From positions 62,001-126,000 of the forward strand of contig JAATWA010000005.1 of NCBI GenBank assembly GCA_013361095.1: 64,000 nucleotides of DNA, in the 5' to 3' direction. Numbering within the stretch: the first letter of the stretch is position 1; the number at the start of each line of letters is the position of its first letter. Origin of the DNA: Pseudanabaena biceps (lineage in GTDB: Bacteria; Cyanobacteriota; Cyanobacteriia; Pseudanabaenales; Pseudanabaenaceae). Below the pieces are notes generated by a model. The model ran no database searches, had not been told where the DNA came from, and saw nothing but the letters and a program-made list of their open reading frames with translations. The position numbers and the translations under genes are program-made. Below are positions 1 to 8,183 of the stretch, piece by piece.

Positions 1-2
1 GC

Positions 3-545
3 CATAATAATGAAATCGACCTGTATGGATTTGGTTGGGATAAACCCTCATTCCGTGTTGGTAAAACATGGATTCCTTGGACGATCAAGCGCATCATGTT
101 TGCTTGTTTAGAACAGTGGCAACGTATATTTCCCGATCCTCTATTAACGGCAGCCCGCAAAGTTTACCGTGGTAAGTCAGAGTCAAAGTCAGCAACATTA
201 GGAAAATATACTTTTGCCTTATGTTTTGAAAATTCGATTCTTAAAGGCTGGATTACAGAAAAAATATTTGATTGCTTCTTTGCAGGTACGATTCCCATCT
301 ATTGGGGTGCGCCTGATATTGAGACATATATTCCAGCCGATTGCTTTATTGATATGCGAAGATTTGCAAACTATGGAGAATTAAGGGATTATCTCGAGGC
401 TCTTAGTCCATCTGATATCCAGAAATACAAACAAAACGCTCGAGACTATTTGCGATCGCCTCAATTTCAACCATTTACCAAAGAGGCTTTTGCTCAAATG
501 TTTGGTCGAATTATTCAAGAAGACACTGGTATTCAAATTCTTTAG
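3..545 (+). CDS. Glycosyltransferase family 10 (fucosyltransferase-like), C-terminal part
   Basis: The reading frame is open from the first bases of the window, so the gene starts upstream and only about 180 C-terminal residues are seen. An ATG at 96 is internal. The segment has the look of GT10 alpha-1,3-fucosyltransferases: an early YGFGW motif, then ALCFENS followed by GWITEKIFDCFFAGTIPIYWG, the nucleotide-sugar binding region of that family. It would transfer fucose or a similar sugar from a GDP-sugar during surface glycan assembly. The next gene starts 12 bases after its stop, which suggests an operon with the flippase. Donor and acceptor cannot be read from sequence. Confidence 0.8.
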   Translation, partial: HNNEIDLYGFGWDKPSFRVGKTWIPWTIKRIMFACLEQWQRIFPDPLLTAARKVYRGKSESKSATLGKYTFALCFENSILKGWITEKIFDCFFAGTIPIYWGAPDIETYIPADCFIDMRRFANYGELRDYLEALSPSDIQKYKQNARDYLRSPQFQPFTKEAFAQMFGRIIQEDTGIQIL

Positions 546-557
546 ACCAAGGCTGAA

Positions 558-2054
558 ATGCTCAAAATTATTGCCGCCATTGGCGCTATTCAAATTATTG
601 CGATCGCCATTACCTTTATCCGCTCCAAAACTATTGCGGTTTTGCTGGGTCCTGAAGGGGTGGGCATTATTAGCATTATCGATCAAGTCATTCAGTTGAT
701 TGCCCAACTCAGTGCTTTTAGCCTACCCTTTGCGGCTGTAAAATTCCTGTCTCGTTCTCATAGTCAGAGTTCTGAGATTTTCAAGCAAAGTTATGGCAAT
801 CTTTTAAGGTTATTGCTGTTGCTGACAATGACAGGATCTGTGATCGGACTGCTGATAGTCTTGATTTATCCTCAACTACTGGGGCAACATCTTCAACAAT
901 ATAGAACACTCATAGTTATTGGTTTAGTCAGCATTCCTCTGATCACGATGCAGGGATTTTTCAAAAATGTTTTAGCTGCAGCACGAAAAGTGAGGGAAGC
1001 GGCTCTAATGGATGTTGGCATTGCCCTAATCATTACCACAATGGTCTGTATTGGCGTTGCGATCGCAGGGGTGCAAGGATTTTATATCGGGAACTTACTA
1101 GCAGGCTTCCTGATTGTTGGCATCACCCTACTTTATTTCAAACAAAATCTCCATTTACCAATATTTGGGACTGGCAACAGTATTCGTCAAGAACTGCGTC
1201 AAAATCCAGATATTGTTAGTTTTTCTCTGCTTTTATACGGTTCTGCATTTTTACATCCCTTAGCTTACTTTGTGACCCGCTATGCCATACTCAAAAATTT
1301 TGGAGAAGTCGAAGCAGGCTTATTACAATCAGCGTTCGCTCTTGCAAGTGTTTTAAACTTAATTTTAAATCCCGCAAATGGCTTATATCTCACTCCCATT
1401 TTAAATCGGGATATTCCCAAAGCCGAAAAATTGCAAGCAGCCTTGGCTTTTCAGGAGAAGTTAGCGATCGTCACAGTTGCCTTGGCGATGCCAATGGTTC
1501 TGTTTTCTCAATGGCTAGTCGTACTCTTATTTTCACATGCGTTCATCAAAGTGGGTAGCGTCATTTTTATATTTGTGATTGCCCAGTATATTATTCAGTT
1601 GGCAGGTGTGAATCAAGCTCTAATTATTGGGCTAAATGATTTAAAGATTTATGGAATTGCGATCGCAACTGGGCATTTTGTATTTGGCGTATCTGGATGG
1701 TTCTTAGCTCCATATTATGGACTGGCTGGTATCGGTATTGGACTATTAATTTCTAACACAGTGATCTTTTTTGTGACTATCGCTCAACTTTGTTTTCGCC
1801 ATGGTCTAAAACCTTCCCTCAGATTAGTAGGGATCATGACATATGGTCTGGTTTCCTTGTTTCTTGCAGGTAGTTTGCTTAGCTATACAGATCCATCGGC
1901 TCCCTTGATTATTGCGATCAAATTTGGTTGCGAAGTTGCTTTCTTAACTAGTCTCTTCTTTTTGTTTAATCGACAAGATAGATTGAAACTGTTAAATCAA
2001 GCACGATTGTTATTAAGAATTCCTAATAAAATAAAATTACGTCATAAGGAGTGA
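558..2054 (+). CDS. Polysaccharide flippase (Wzx/MATE-like, MOP superfamily)
   Basis: A 498-residue, very hydrophobic protein with about a dozen predicted membrane spans and short basic loops, the usual size and shape of Wzx O-unit flippases and related polysaccharide exporters. It would move lipid-linked sugar units across the inner membrane. The ATG at 558 follows the GT10 gene by 12 bases and a GT4 gene comes next, so the position inside a glycan cluster supports the role. The family is recognised from topology and context. Substrate is unknown, and a MATE or MurJ-like transporter is the main alternative. Confidence 0.8.
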   Translation: MLKIIAAIGAIQIIAIAITFIRSKTIAVLLGPEGVGIISIIDQVIQLIAQLSAFSLPFAAVKFLSRSHSQSSEIFKQSYGNLLRLLLLLTMTGSVIGLLIVLIYPQLLGQHLQQYRTLIVIGLVSIPLITMQGFFKNVLAAARKVREAALMDVGIALIITTMVCIGVAIAGVQGFYIGNLLAGFLIVGITLLYFKQNLHLPIFGTGNSIRQELRQNPDIVSFSLLLYGSAFLHPLAYFVTRYAILKNFGEVEAGLLQSAFALASVLNLILNPANGLYLTPILNRDIPKAEKLQAALAFQEKLAIVTVALAMPMVLFSQWLVVLLFSHAFIKVGSVIFIFVIAQYIIQLAGVNQALIIGLNDLKIYGIAIATGHFVFGVSGWFLAPYYGLAGIGIGLLISNTVIFFVTIAQLCFRHGLKPSLRLVGIMTYGLVSLFLAGSLLSYTDPSAPLIIAIKFGCEVAFLTSLFFLFNRQDRLKLLNQARLLLRIPNKIKLRHKE

Positions 2055-2110
2055 TATTGTAACGAGTATCATTTAAGTCCCCTTCTTTTTACTCATTGAT
2101 GTAGCTTACG

Positions 2111-3301
2111 ATGGCTCTTAAAGTTCTCGTGTTCTCTAGGAACTACCCTAACAATGTCACCCCTATTTTAGGACTATGGGTCGAACATCTTGTCCGTCAA
2201 TTAGCTAGAGTTTGTGAAATAAAAGTCATCTCTCCTGTACCTTACTGTCCACCTCTCCCCAGCTTTATTCCCTACACTAAATACCGCCATATTCCTTTAA
2301 AACAAATTGTCAATGGGATTGAAGTCTTCTATCCTCGCTTTTTAGTTGGGATGGGCTATTCTCTACATCGTTTTGAGTCTTATATGTACTTTTTAGGTGT
2401 TCAAAAATTAGTTCAGCAAATCCAACAAAAATTTCCATTTGACTTGATTCATGCTCATTGTATATACCCAGACGGAATTGTGGCAACAAAGCTTGGTGAT
2501 CGCTACAAAGTTCCTGTTGTCGTTACTGAACATGCTTTCTGGCATCCGTGGCTAGATGATTATCCGAGTGTACGTCGCCAAGCGATAATGGCTGCTAGTA
2601 AATGTGCCGCTCATGTTTTAGCAAGTCGAAGCTTACAAGATAGTGTTATGCACTTTACTGGACAATCTAAGCGCACGCATTCCATTCCTATTGGTGTTGA
2701 TGTATCGCTTTTCGCCCTGCCATCTTCTGAGTCTCTTAGACAGGCTGACCAAATTCTCTATGTCGGGCAGATCAAAGACTCAAAAGGTATTGGTTCCCTG
2801 TTGAAAGCGATGCATAGATTGTTGGAAGTTTATCCAGATGCAGAGTTAGTTATTGCAGGAGGAAGTCTATGGGGCTACCAAGCTCCAGAGGAGATCCGTT
2901 TGCGATCGCTAGCTCACTCGCTAGGACTGCAACACAAAGTGAGATTCTTGGGACCAAAAACTCCTGCTGAAGTTGCCACCTTAATGCAGACAAGTGCGCT
3001 ATTGGTATTGCCCAGCCTACGTGAAACCTTTGGAGCGGTTCTTGTTGAGGCTCTCGCTTGTGGTACTCCTGTCGTGGCAACACGTTGCGGCGGTCCAGAG
3101 GATATAGTCAATGAATCAGTGGGACTACTTGTTCCTCAGGAAGATGAAAAGGCTTTGGTTGAGGCGATTGCTCACATTCTCCAGCACCGCGATCAGTACC
3201 AGCCCGAGCGATTGCGATCGTATGCAGTGCAACACTACTCTTGGGAAAAGGTTACAGAACAAACAGTGGATCTGTATCAAAAGGTTTTAGCGTTCTCCTG
3301 A
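2111..3301 (+). CDS. Glycosyltransferase family 4 (GT-B)
   Basis: 396 residues with the two-domain GT-B layout. The N-terminal half carries an HAHCIYPDG segment typical of GT4 acceptor domains. The C-terminal half has the donor-binding pattern LVLPSLRETFGAVLVEALACG followed by GTPVVATRCGGPEDIV, including the conserved E-x7-E pair. The enzyme would add a sugar with retention of configuration from a nucleotide sugar to a growing glycan at the cytoplasmic membrane. It lies 56 bases after the flippase gene and 69 before a radical SAM gene, all on the plus strand. Specific donor and acceptor cannot be assigned. Confidence 0.9.
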   Translation: MALKVLVFSRNYPNNVTPILGLWVEHLVRQLARVCEIKVISPVPYCPPLPSFIPYTKYRHIPLKQIVNGIEVFYPRFLVGMGYSLHRFESYMYFLGVQKLVQQIQQKFPFDLIHAHCIYPDGIVATKLGDRYKVPVVVTEHAFWHPWLDDYPSVRRQAIMAASKCAAHVLASRSLQDSVMHFTGQSKRTHSIPIGVDVSLFALPSSESLRQADQILYVGQIKDSKGIGSLLKAMHRLLEVYPDAELVIAGGSLWGYQAPEEIRLRSLAHSLGLQHKVRFLGPKTPAEVATLMQTSALLVLPSLRETFGAVLVEALACGTPVVATRCGGPEDIVNESVGLLVPQEDEKALVEAIAHILQHRDQYQPERLRSYAVQHYSWEKVTEQTVDLYQKVLAFS

Positions 3302-3370
3302 AACCCGTTTTGGAAGAGTTAGCAAAGTTTCGTTAAAGTTTTGTTCACGTTGTAAGTATAAGGAAAAAAC

Positions 3371-4924
3371 ATGATTACAGTAACCGAACATCCAACCGCT
3401 CCTGTTTTAACGCGCTTTGACAAAGTTATTGCGATGAATCCTCCTAGTCCTACTGGATACGTCTCTAACAAAGACTCTATGGGAGGATTTGGGCAGCTTT
3501 TCCCAGTTGGAGCAACCCTTTTTCCACCATTGGATTTGGTGTATTTCGCCAGCTATCTAGTTGATCGCAATATTTCTGTAGTGGTACAAGATTGTCTTGG
3601 CTTGGAGTTAACAAAAGAGGAACTAATCCAAAACCTAGCTTCAGATTATGGAAACGAAGGTGATACAGCGATCTTACTGATTGTTCGCACTTCGGCTCCA
3701 ACTCTAGATTGGGATTTATCTGTTTGTCGTGAAATCAAAGCCAAAATCCCCAAGATTGAGATTGGCATTTACGGGCCAGTAGTCTTGCATGTGATTGCGA
3801 GAATCCAGAAAGAGGAATATATCGACTACATCATTCCCACTGATCCAGATGAGGTTGTGTATGAACTCGTGACAAATCACGCGAAGGTCGAAATATTTGG
3901 TTTGATCTATCGATCGCAAAATGAATGGTGTAGAAATGTGGATCGTCCACTTATTAAAGATTTGGACTCGCTACCTTTTCCCAAGTGGGAATTATTCCCA
4001 TTTCAAAAATACCAATTACCAAAATCCTCTACTAAATCTGGACTATCAGATGTTTTCCTGCCTATGCTGACTTCTCGAGGTTGTCCCATCGGCTGCAATT
4101 ACTGTCCTTATCCTGTGGGACAGGGACTAGCATGGCGGCATCGCTCTGCTGAGAATGTGGTGGATGAAATCGAACATCTCGTCAAAGATTTGAATGTGAA
4201 GTATATTCTGTTTCGCGATCCGATTTTCTCTCTCAATCAAAATCGAGTCATTAAAATCTGCCAAGAGATCATTGATCGAGGACTACAGTTTGAGTGGCGT
4301 TGCGAAACTCGCGTTGATTGCCTTACTCAGGATACCTTAAAAATGATGGCAAAATCTGGCTGTAGTGGCATTAATTTTGGTATTGAAAGCGCTGACATTC
4401 AAATTCAAATCAATGTGGGACGCAAACCAATTTCGCAAGAGCAGTTTGTCCAAATGATTTCTACTTGCCGCGAACTTGGCATCAAGACCTTCAGCTTTTT
4501 TATTGTTGGTCTGCCAGGAGACACGGTGCAGAGTATTCTCCGCACCATTAAATTTGCGATCGATCTACAACCGAACTGGGTGCAATTTACAGCAGCTTCG
4601 CCGTTTATTGGCACAAAACTGAGGGATTGGGCGATCGCACAGGGCTTTGTGACTGAGGATGAATATGCCTATATCAGTAGTCATGAAGTTGCGATCGGCA
4701 ATGAAAACCTCTCTAAAGAACAAATCCAGTCTCTACTCTGGTTCGCCAAGTTAATTGGCAATTACTTGATTAACCGCAAAGGGATTTTGAAAGATGATAG
4801 CCGTTTAGATTGGTTTTACAAAACGATGAAAGTAACTGCTGATCGAGCGAGCAAACAGATCGCCCAGATTTTGTTTGTCGTTGGTCAAACCTATTTTGAA
4901 AAACGCTTTAAATCTACAACTTAA
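3371..4924 (+). CDS. B12-binding-type radical SAM protein
   Basis: 517 residues. Residues 238-245 read CPIGCNYC, the CxxxCxxC cluster that binds the [4Fe-4S] centre of radical SAM enzymes. The roughly 200 residues before it match the position of a cobalamin-binding domain in the BchE/P-methylase class, but no clear DxHxxG signature is visible, so cobalamin use is uncertain. Later segments (GINFGIESA, FFIVGLPGD) are characteristic of this class. In a glycan cluster it could methylate or rearrange a sugar or lipid. The gene ends 15 bases before the epimerase gene, suggesting co-transcription. Confidence 0.85.
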   Translation: MITVTEHPTAPVLTRFDKVIAMNPPSPTGYVSNKDSMGGFGQLFPVGATLFPPLDLVYFASYLVDRNISVVVQDCLGLELTKEELIQNLASDYGNEGDTAILLIVRTSAPTLDWDLSVCREIKAKIPKIEIGIYGPVVLHVIARIQKEEYIDYIIPTDPDEVVYELVTNHAKVEIFGLIYRSQNEWCRNVDRPLIKDLDSLPFPKWELFPFQKYQLPKSSTKSGLSDVFLPMLTSRGCPIGCNYCPYPVGQGLAWRHRSAENVVDEIEHLVKDLNVKYILFRDPIFSLNQNRVIKICQEIIDRGLQFEWRCETRVDCLTQDTLKMMAKSGCSGINFGIESADIQIQINVGRKPISQEQFVQMISTCRELGIKTFSFFIVGLPGDTVQSILRTIKFAIDLQPNWVQFTAASPFIGTKLRDWAIAQGFVTEDEYAYISSHEVAIGNENLSKEQIQSLLWFAKLIGNYLINRKGILKDDSRLDWFYKTMKVTADRASKQIAQILFVVGQTYFEKRFKSTT

Positions 4925-4939
4925 GAGCAGGTTAAACTT

Positions 4940-5935
4940 GTGACGCGAATCTTGATTACAGGGGCAACTGGATTTTTAGGCTCTCATCTATGTCAACGCT
5001 TAGCAAGTGAGGGGCATCAGGTGAGAGCATTTGTCCGCCCCAATTCTAATACTAGCCATATAAGTGGAGCAAACATCGAATATGCCGTTGGCGACATGAA
5101 CGATGTTGAATCTTTGTGTCAGGCTGTTAGAAATCAAGAGGTTGTCATCCATACCGCAGCTCACCTCACCAATTGGGGGCAAACACGAACACTTCAAACC
5201 AAAATCAATGTAGAAGGGACACAAAACCTGATTGCAGCGTGCAAACAGCATTCGGTGCAACGGCTAATTCATGTGAGTAGTGTGGCTGCGATCGGTATTC
5301 CTCCCAATGGCAATATTCCAGCCGATGAAACTTTCCAATTCAATCTCCAAAGCAGTGGTTTAAACTACCATCTTTCTAAATGGCGATCGGAATTAGCGGT
5401 TTTAAATCAACAGGATTTATTGCTAGAGGTGGTTGTCGTCAATCCAGGCACGATTTTTGGCAGTTTTGGCTCAAAGTTTCGAGGTGGTGAAATGATTGAA
5501 AAAGTTTGTCAAAGTTCCATAGTTCCCTATTTTTTAGGCGGGATTAATATTGTGCATGTAGAGGATGTTGTCGATGGAATTTGTCGAGCTATTACCAAGG
5601 GAACCTCCCGTGAACGGTATATTCTTAGTGGTGAAAATGTTACTTTTCGCCAAATAGTTGAAATTACCGCCACGCATCTCGGCGTGAAACGTATTTTTGT
5701 GCCGATTCCTGCGGTTGTGACTGGACTGGCTGCTGCTATACAGGAACCTCTTAGTAAGATCACAGGGAAGCGCCCTCGCTTCACTTATGAAGTCCACTAT
5801 TGCGCTCATCGGTTTCATTTTTATAATTCTCAAAAGGCTAAGGATGGATTGGGATATAGTCCACGCAATTTTCAAGAAATCTTGGAGGATTACATGGATT
5901 TTAGGCAACTTTCTATAGCTAAAGCCAAAACCTAA
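4940..5935 (+). CDS. NAD-dependent epimerase/dehydratase (extended SDR)
   Basis: 331 residues, starting at GTG. The N-terminus has the Rossmann motif GATGFLG, and the YHLSK motif near residue 145 supplies the catalytic Tyr and Lys, with the upstream HVSSVAAIG strand holding the catalytic Ser. The length and C-terminal half fit extended SDRs such as dihydroflavonol reductase-like or 3-beta-HSD-like enzymes as well as nucleotide-sugar epimerases. It probably modifies a sugar nucleotide or lipid in the pathway of the flanking genes. Its stop codon lies inside a long perfect hairpin that probably ends the transcript. Confidence 0.85.
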   Translation: MTRILITGATGFLGSHLCQRLASEGHQVRAFVRPNSNTSHISGANIEYAVGDMNDVESLCQAVRNQEVVIHTAAHLTNWGQTRTLQTKINVEGTQNLIAACKQHSVQRLIHVSSVAAIGIPPNGNIPADETFQFNLQSSGLNYHLSKWRSELAVLNQQDLLLEVVVVNPGTIFGSFGSKFRGGEMIEKVCQSSIVPYFLGGINIVHVEDVVDGICRAITKGTSRERYILSGENVTFRQIVEITATHLGVKRIFVPIPAVVTGLAAAIQEPLSKITGKRPRFTYEVHYCAHRFHFYNSQKAKDGLGYSPRNFQEILEDYMDFRQLSIAKAKT

Positions 5936-5975
5936 AAGAGAGTTGCGGCGCTTCGCGCCGCAACTCTCTTTTAGG
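5931..5975. terminator. 21-bp perfect hairpin overlapping a stop codon
   Basis: Bases 5931-5951 are an exact reverse complement of 5955-5975, leaving a TTC loop. The stem includes the TAA stop of the upstream epimerase gene, a GC-rich core (GCGGCGC) and an A/T-rich base, so it can work as a bidirectional terminator. The core resembles several other hairpins in this window and may belong to a dispersed repeat. Confidence 0.75.
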
Positions 5976-5983
5976 TTTTGATC

Positions 5984-6054
5984 AAACCTGCCACAAAAAG
6001 GGTCGCAGGGCGCAGCCCCAAAATGTGTTTTATATTCTTGTTTGTGGCAGGTTT
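5984..6054. repeat. 14-bp inverted repeat with 43-base spacer
   Basis: AAACCTGCCACAAA at 5984-5997 is exactly complementary to 6041-6054. It lies directly after the terminator hairpin in a 230-base gap with no gene. It may be a second stem-loop or the ends of a small non-autonomous element. No TA duplication is evident. Confidence 0.5.
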
Positions 6055-6165
6055 AAAAGCAAATCGCTGTATATCTTGACTTGATAGCTATAGCTATATG
6101 ATCAGATTACTCAAGCGGATTCTCCCACTGAAATTAAAATTGTTCATACAAGGGAAATTATCTAT

Positions 6166-7275
6166 ATGCTTCTAGGAGTCAACGGCATTCGATTATTAGG
6201 TAAACGTAGTGGTGTAGGACGGGCGATTGAAGCTATCCTAAAATGTACGGATGAGCTAGAGCATCCATTTACAGAGATCCGAGTATATACACCCAAACCT
6301 CTTGATCATTTGGTTCAACTTCCCAGCTTGGCAACTAATGTTGTGCTTGAGTCACCACTTCCATATGCTCTATGGGAACAAATTACCCTGCCGATGGCTC
6401 ATGGAAATAAACATTTGCTGCTATGTCCAAGTTATATTGCACCAATTTTTGCTCAATGTCCCATCTTTCTGATTCATCATGGATCTTACGAAGGCTATCC
6501 ACAGGGATATGACTGGTTTACCTTAAATAAAGCTCGTCTGATCTACGCCCTAAGCGCCAAACGCGCAAACGTACTTTCAACAGTAAGTGAATGTAGCAGA
6601 CAAGATATGGCTCATTTTTATGGACTTGCACCAGAGAAAATCCATGTTGTGCCTGAGGGTGTGGATACTGAGCTTTTTTGTCCAATGATTGATCAGCAGC
6701 ATCTATCCGCATGGCGTAAAGAAATTTTTGGAGAAGATGTTCCATTTATTCTATTTGTGGGAAAACCTACAAAGCGGCATAATTTACCATCTCTGATTCG
6801 TGCTTTTGGACAGTTAAAGCACGAAAAGAAAATACCACATAAGTTACTCCTAATTGGGATGAGTCTTCCAGGAACCCCTTTTGAACATGCGATCGCTGAT
6901 ATGGGGATTGAGCGTGAAGTGTTTACGATCGGTCATACATCCCATGATAATATTGTTCTTGCTTACAATGCTTCCGATTTGTTGATTTATCCATCTTCTT
7001 ATGAAGGATTTGGGATGCCTGTTTTGGAAGCTATGGCATGTGGAAGACCTGTGATTGCGATCAATAACACCGCTTTCCCAGAATTTTCTAGAGGAATTGC
7101 TCACCTTTTACCAGATGTTGAAGTAGATACGCTGAAAGAGGGAATGTTAGCTGTCCTGAATGACCCAGTATGGCGGTCTGAAATGGCGAAAGCAGGACCT
7201 CAGCGTGCAGCACAGTACGACTGGCGCTTAGTAACGCAGCATTATCTTGACTTGATGATGCCATTCGTCGCTTAG
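6166..7275 (+). CDS. Glycosyltransferase family 4 (GT-B)
   Basis: 369 residues. The N-terminal half includes LLCPSYIAP and HHGSYEGYP. The C-terminal half has FVGKPTKRHN, LLIYPSSYEGFGMPVLEAMACGRPVIA, and the donor-site Glu pair typical of GT4 enzymes. It would extend a glycan chain at the cytoplasmic face of the membrane. It is separated from the upstream operon by two hairpins and 230 bases, so it probably begins a new transcription unit with the methyltransferase 38 bases downstream. The sugar transferred is unknown. Confidence 0.88.
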   Translation: MLLGVNGIRLLGKRSGVGRAIEAILKCTDELEHPFTEIRVYTPKPLDHLVQLPSLATNVVLESPLPYALWEQITLPMAHGNKHLLLCPSYIAPIFAQCPIFLIHHGSYEGYPQGYDWFTLNKARLIYALSAKRANVLSTVSECSRQDMAHFYGLAPEKIHVVPEGVDTELFCPMIDQQHLSAWRKEIFGEDVPFILFVGKPTKRHNLPSLIRAFGQLKHEKKIPHKLLLIGMSLPGTPFEHAIADMGIEREVFTIGHTSHDNIVLAYNASDLLIYPSSYEGFGMPVLEAMACGRPVIAINNTAFPEFSRGIAHLLPDVEVDTLKEGMLAVLNDPVWRSEMAKAGPQRAAQYDWRLVTQHYLDLMMPFVA

Positions 7276-7313
7276 TTTAAATCTCAAGTTACCCTATCAG
7301 GAGTTAAATTGCT

Positions 7314-8153
7314 ATGGATTCACAAGTCAATACTCAGTCATCACCTCAAATATTTGAGCGAGAATATTACCAACGTCTTTATGATATTGAAGAAAAACAC
7401 TGGTGGGCGCAAGGTATGCGCGATGCAATGGTAGCGCTCCTGCATCAACCCATCGCTGGCAAACAAAATTTACGTGTTTTAGATGCAGGTTGTGGAACTG
7501 GCTATTTGCTAAATTTTTTGCAGCAAAACTATCCACTTGATGGCGAACCTGTGGGTATTGATGTTTCGCCTCACGCTCTGCAATTTTGCGAATTGCGGGG
7601 TTCCAAAAATCTCAAGCTCGCAAGTGTTATAGAAATTCCGTTTGCAGATGCATCATTTGATTTGATTATCTGTATTGATACGATTCAGCATCTTTCACCT
7701 GCCGATGCCCCTCGCAAGGCGATCGCAGAATTTGCCCGTCTACTCAAGCCTGATGGGTTACTTTATCTCCGCACGAATTCGATTCTCGGTCATCCACCCT
7801 TACAAGGAGTCGATCCTGATCAATACCGTCGCTACGATTGTGTTACCGTTAAGCAAATGCTCATTGAGGCAGGGCTGAAAGTTGAACGGGCTACCTATTT
7901 AAATGCGATTCCTAGTGTCCCTGCTACGATCAAAGAGTATATTCGTGCTTCTCAACCTAAGCAACATACAACAGCTGCGATCGGTCCAGGATTAGCTATT
8001 CAGCCTCCTTCTCCTCGACCTTCACTATCAGGTTTTATCAAGCATAGAATGCTAAAGTTTGAAGCTTGGCTACTCGGATCGTTACATATGGATATACCGT
8101 TTGGTCATTCTTGTGGGTTTGTCGCTCGCCGCTCATCCAAAACTATTTCTTGA
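7314..8153 (+). CDS. Class I SAM-dependent methyltransferase
   Basis: 279 residues. Motif I of class I methyltransferases is clear (VLDAGCGTGYLLNFL), followed by the acidic ribose-binding strand GIDVSPHAL and the motif IV-like FDLIICIDTIQHL. The family acts on many small molecules. Within a polysaccharide cluster, O-methylation of a sugar or capping of a chain is the likely role. About 80 residues after the core domain have no recognised motif. The gene sits 30 bases before the lipoprotein hydrolase gene and probably shares its transcript. Confidence 0.88.
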   Translation: MDSQVNTQSSPQIFEREYYQRLYDIEEKHWWAQGMRDAMVALLHQPIAGKQNLRVLDAGCGTGYLLNFLQQNYPLDGEPVGIDVSPHALQFCELRGSKNLKLASVIEIPFADASFDLIICIDTIQHLSPADAPRKAIAEFARLLKPDGLLYLRTNSILGHPPLQGVDPDQYRRYDCVTVKQMLIEAGLKVERATYLNAIPSVPATIKEYIRASQPKQHTTAAIGPGLAIQPPSPRPSLSGFIKHRMLKFEAWLLGSLHMDIPFGHSCGFVARRSSKTIS

Positions 8154-8183
8154 AAATAGCCTTTATGCAGAACGTACAAACAT

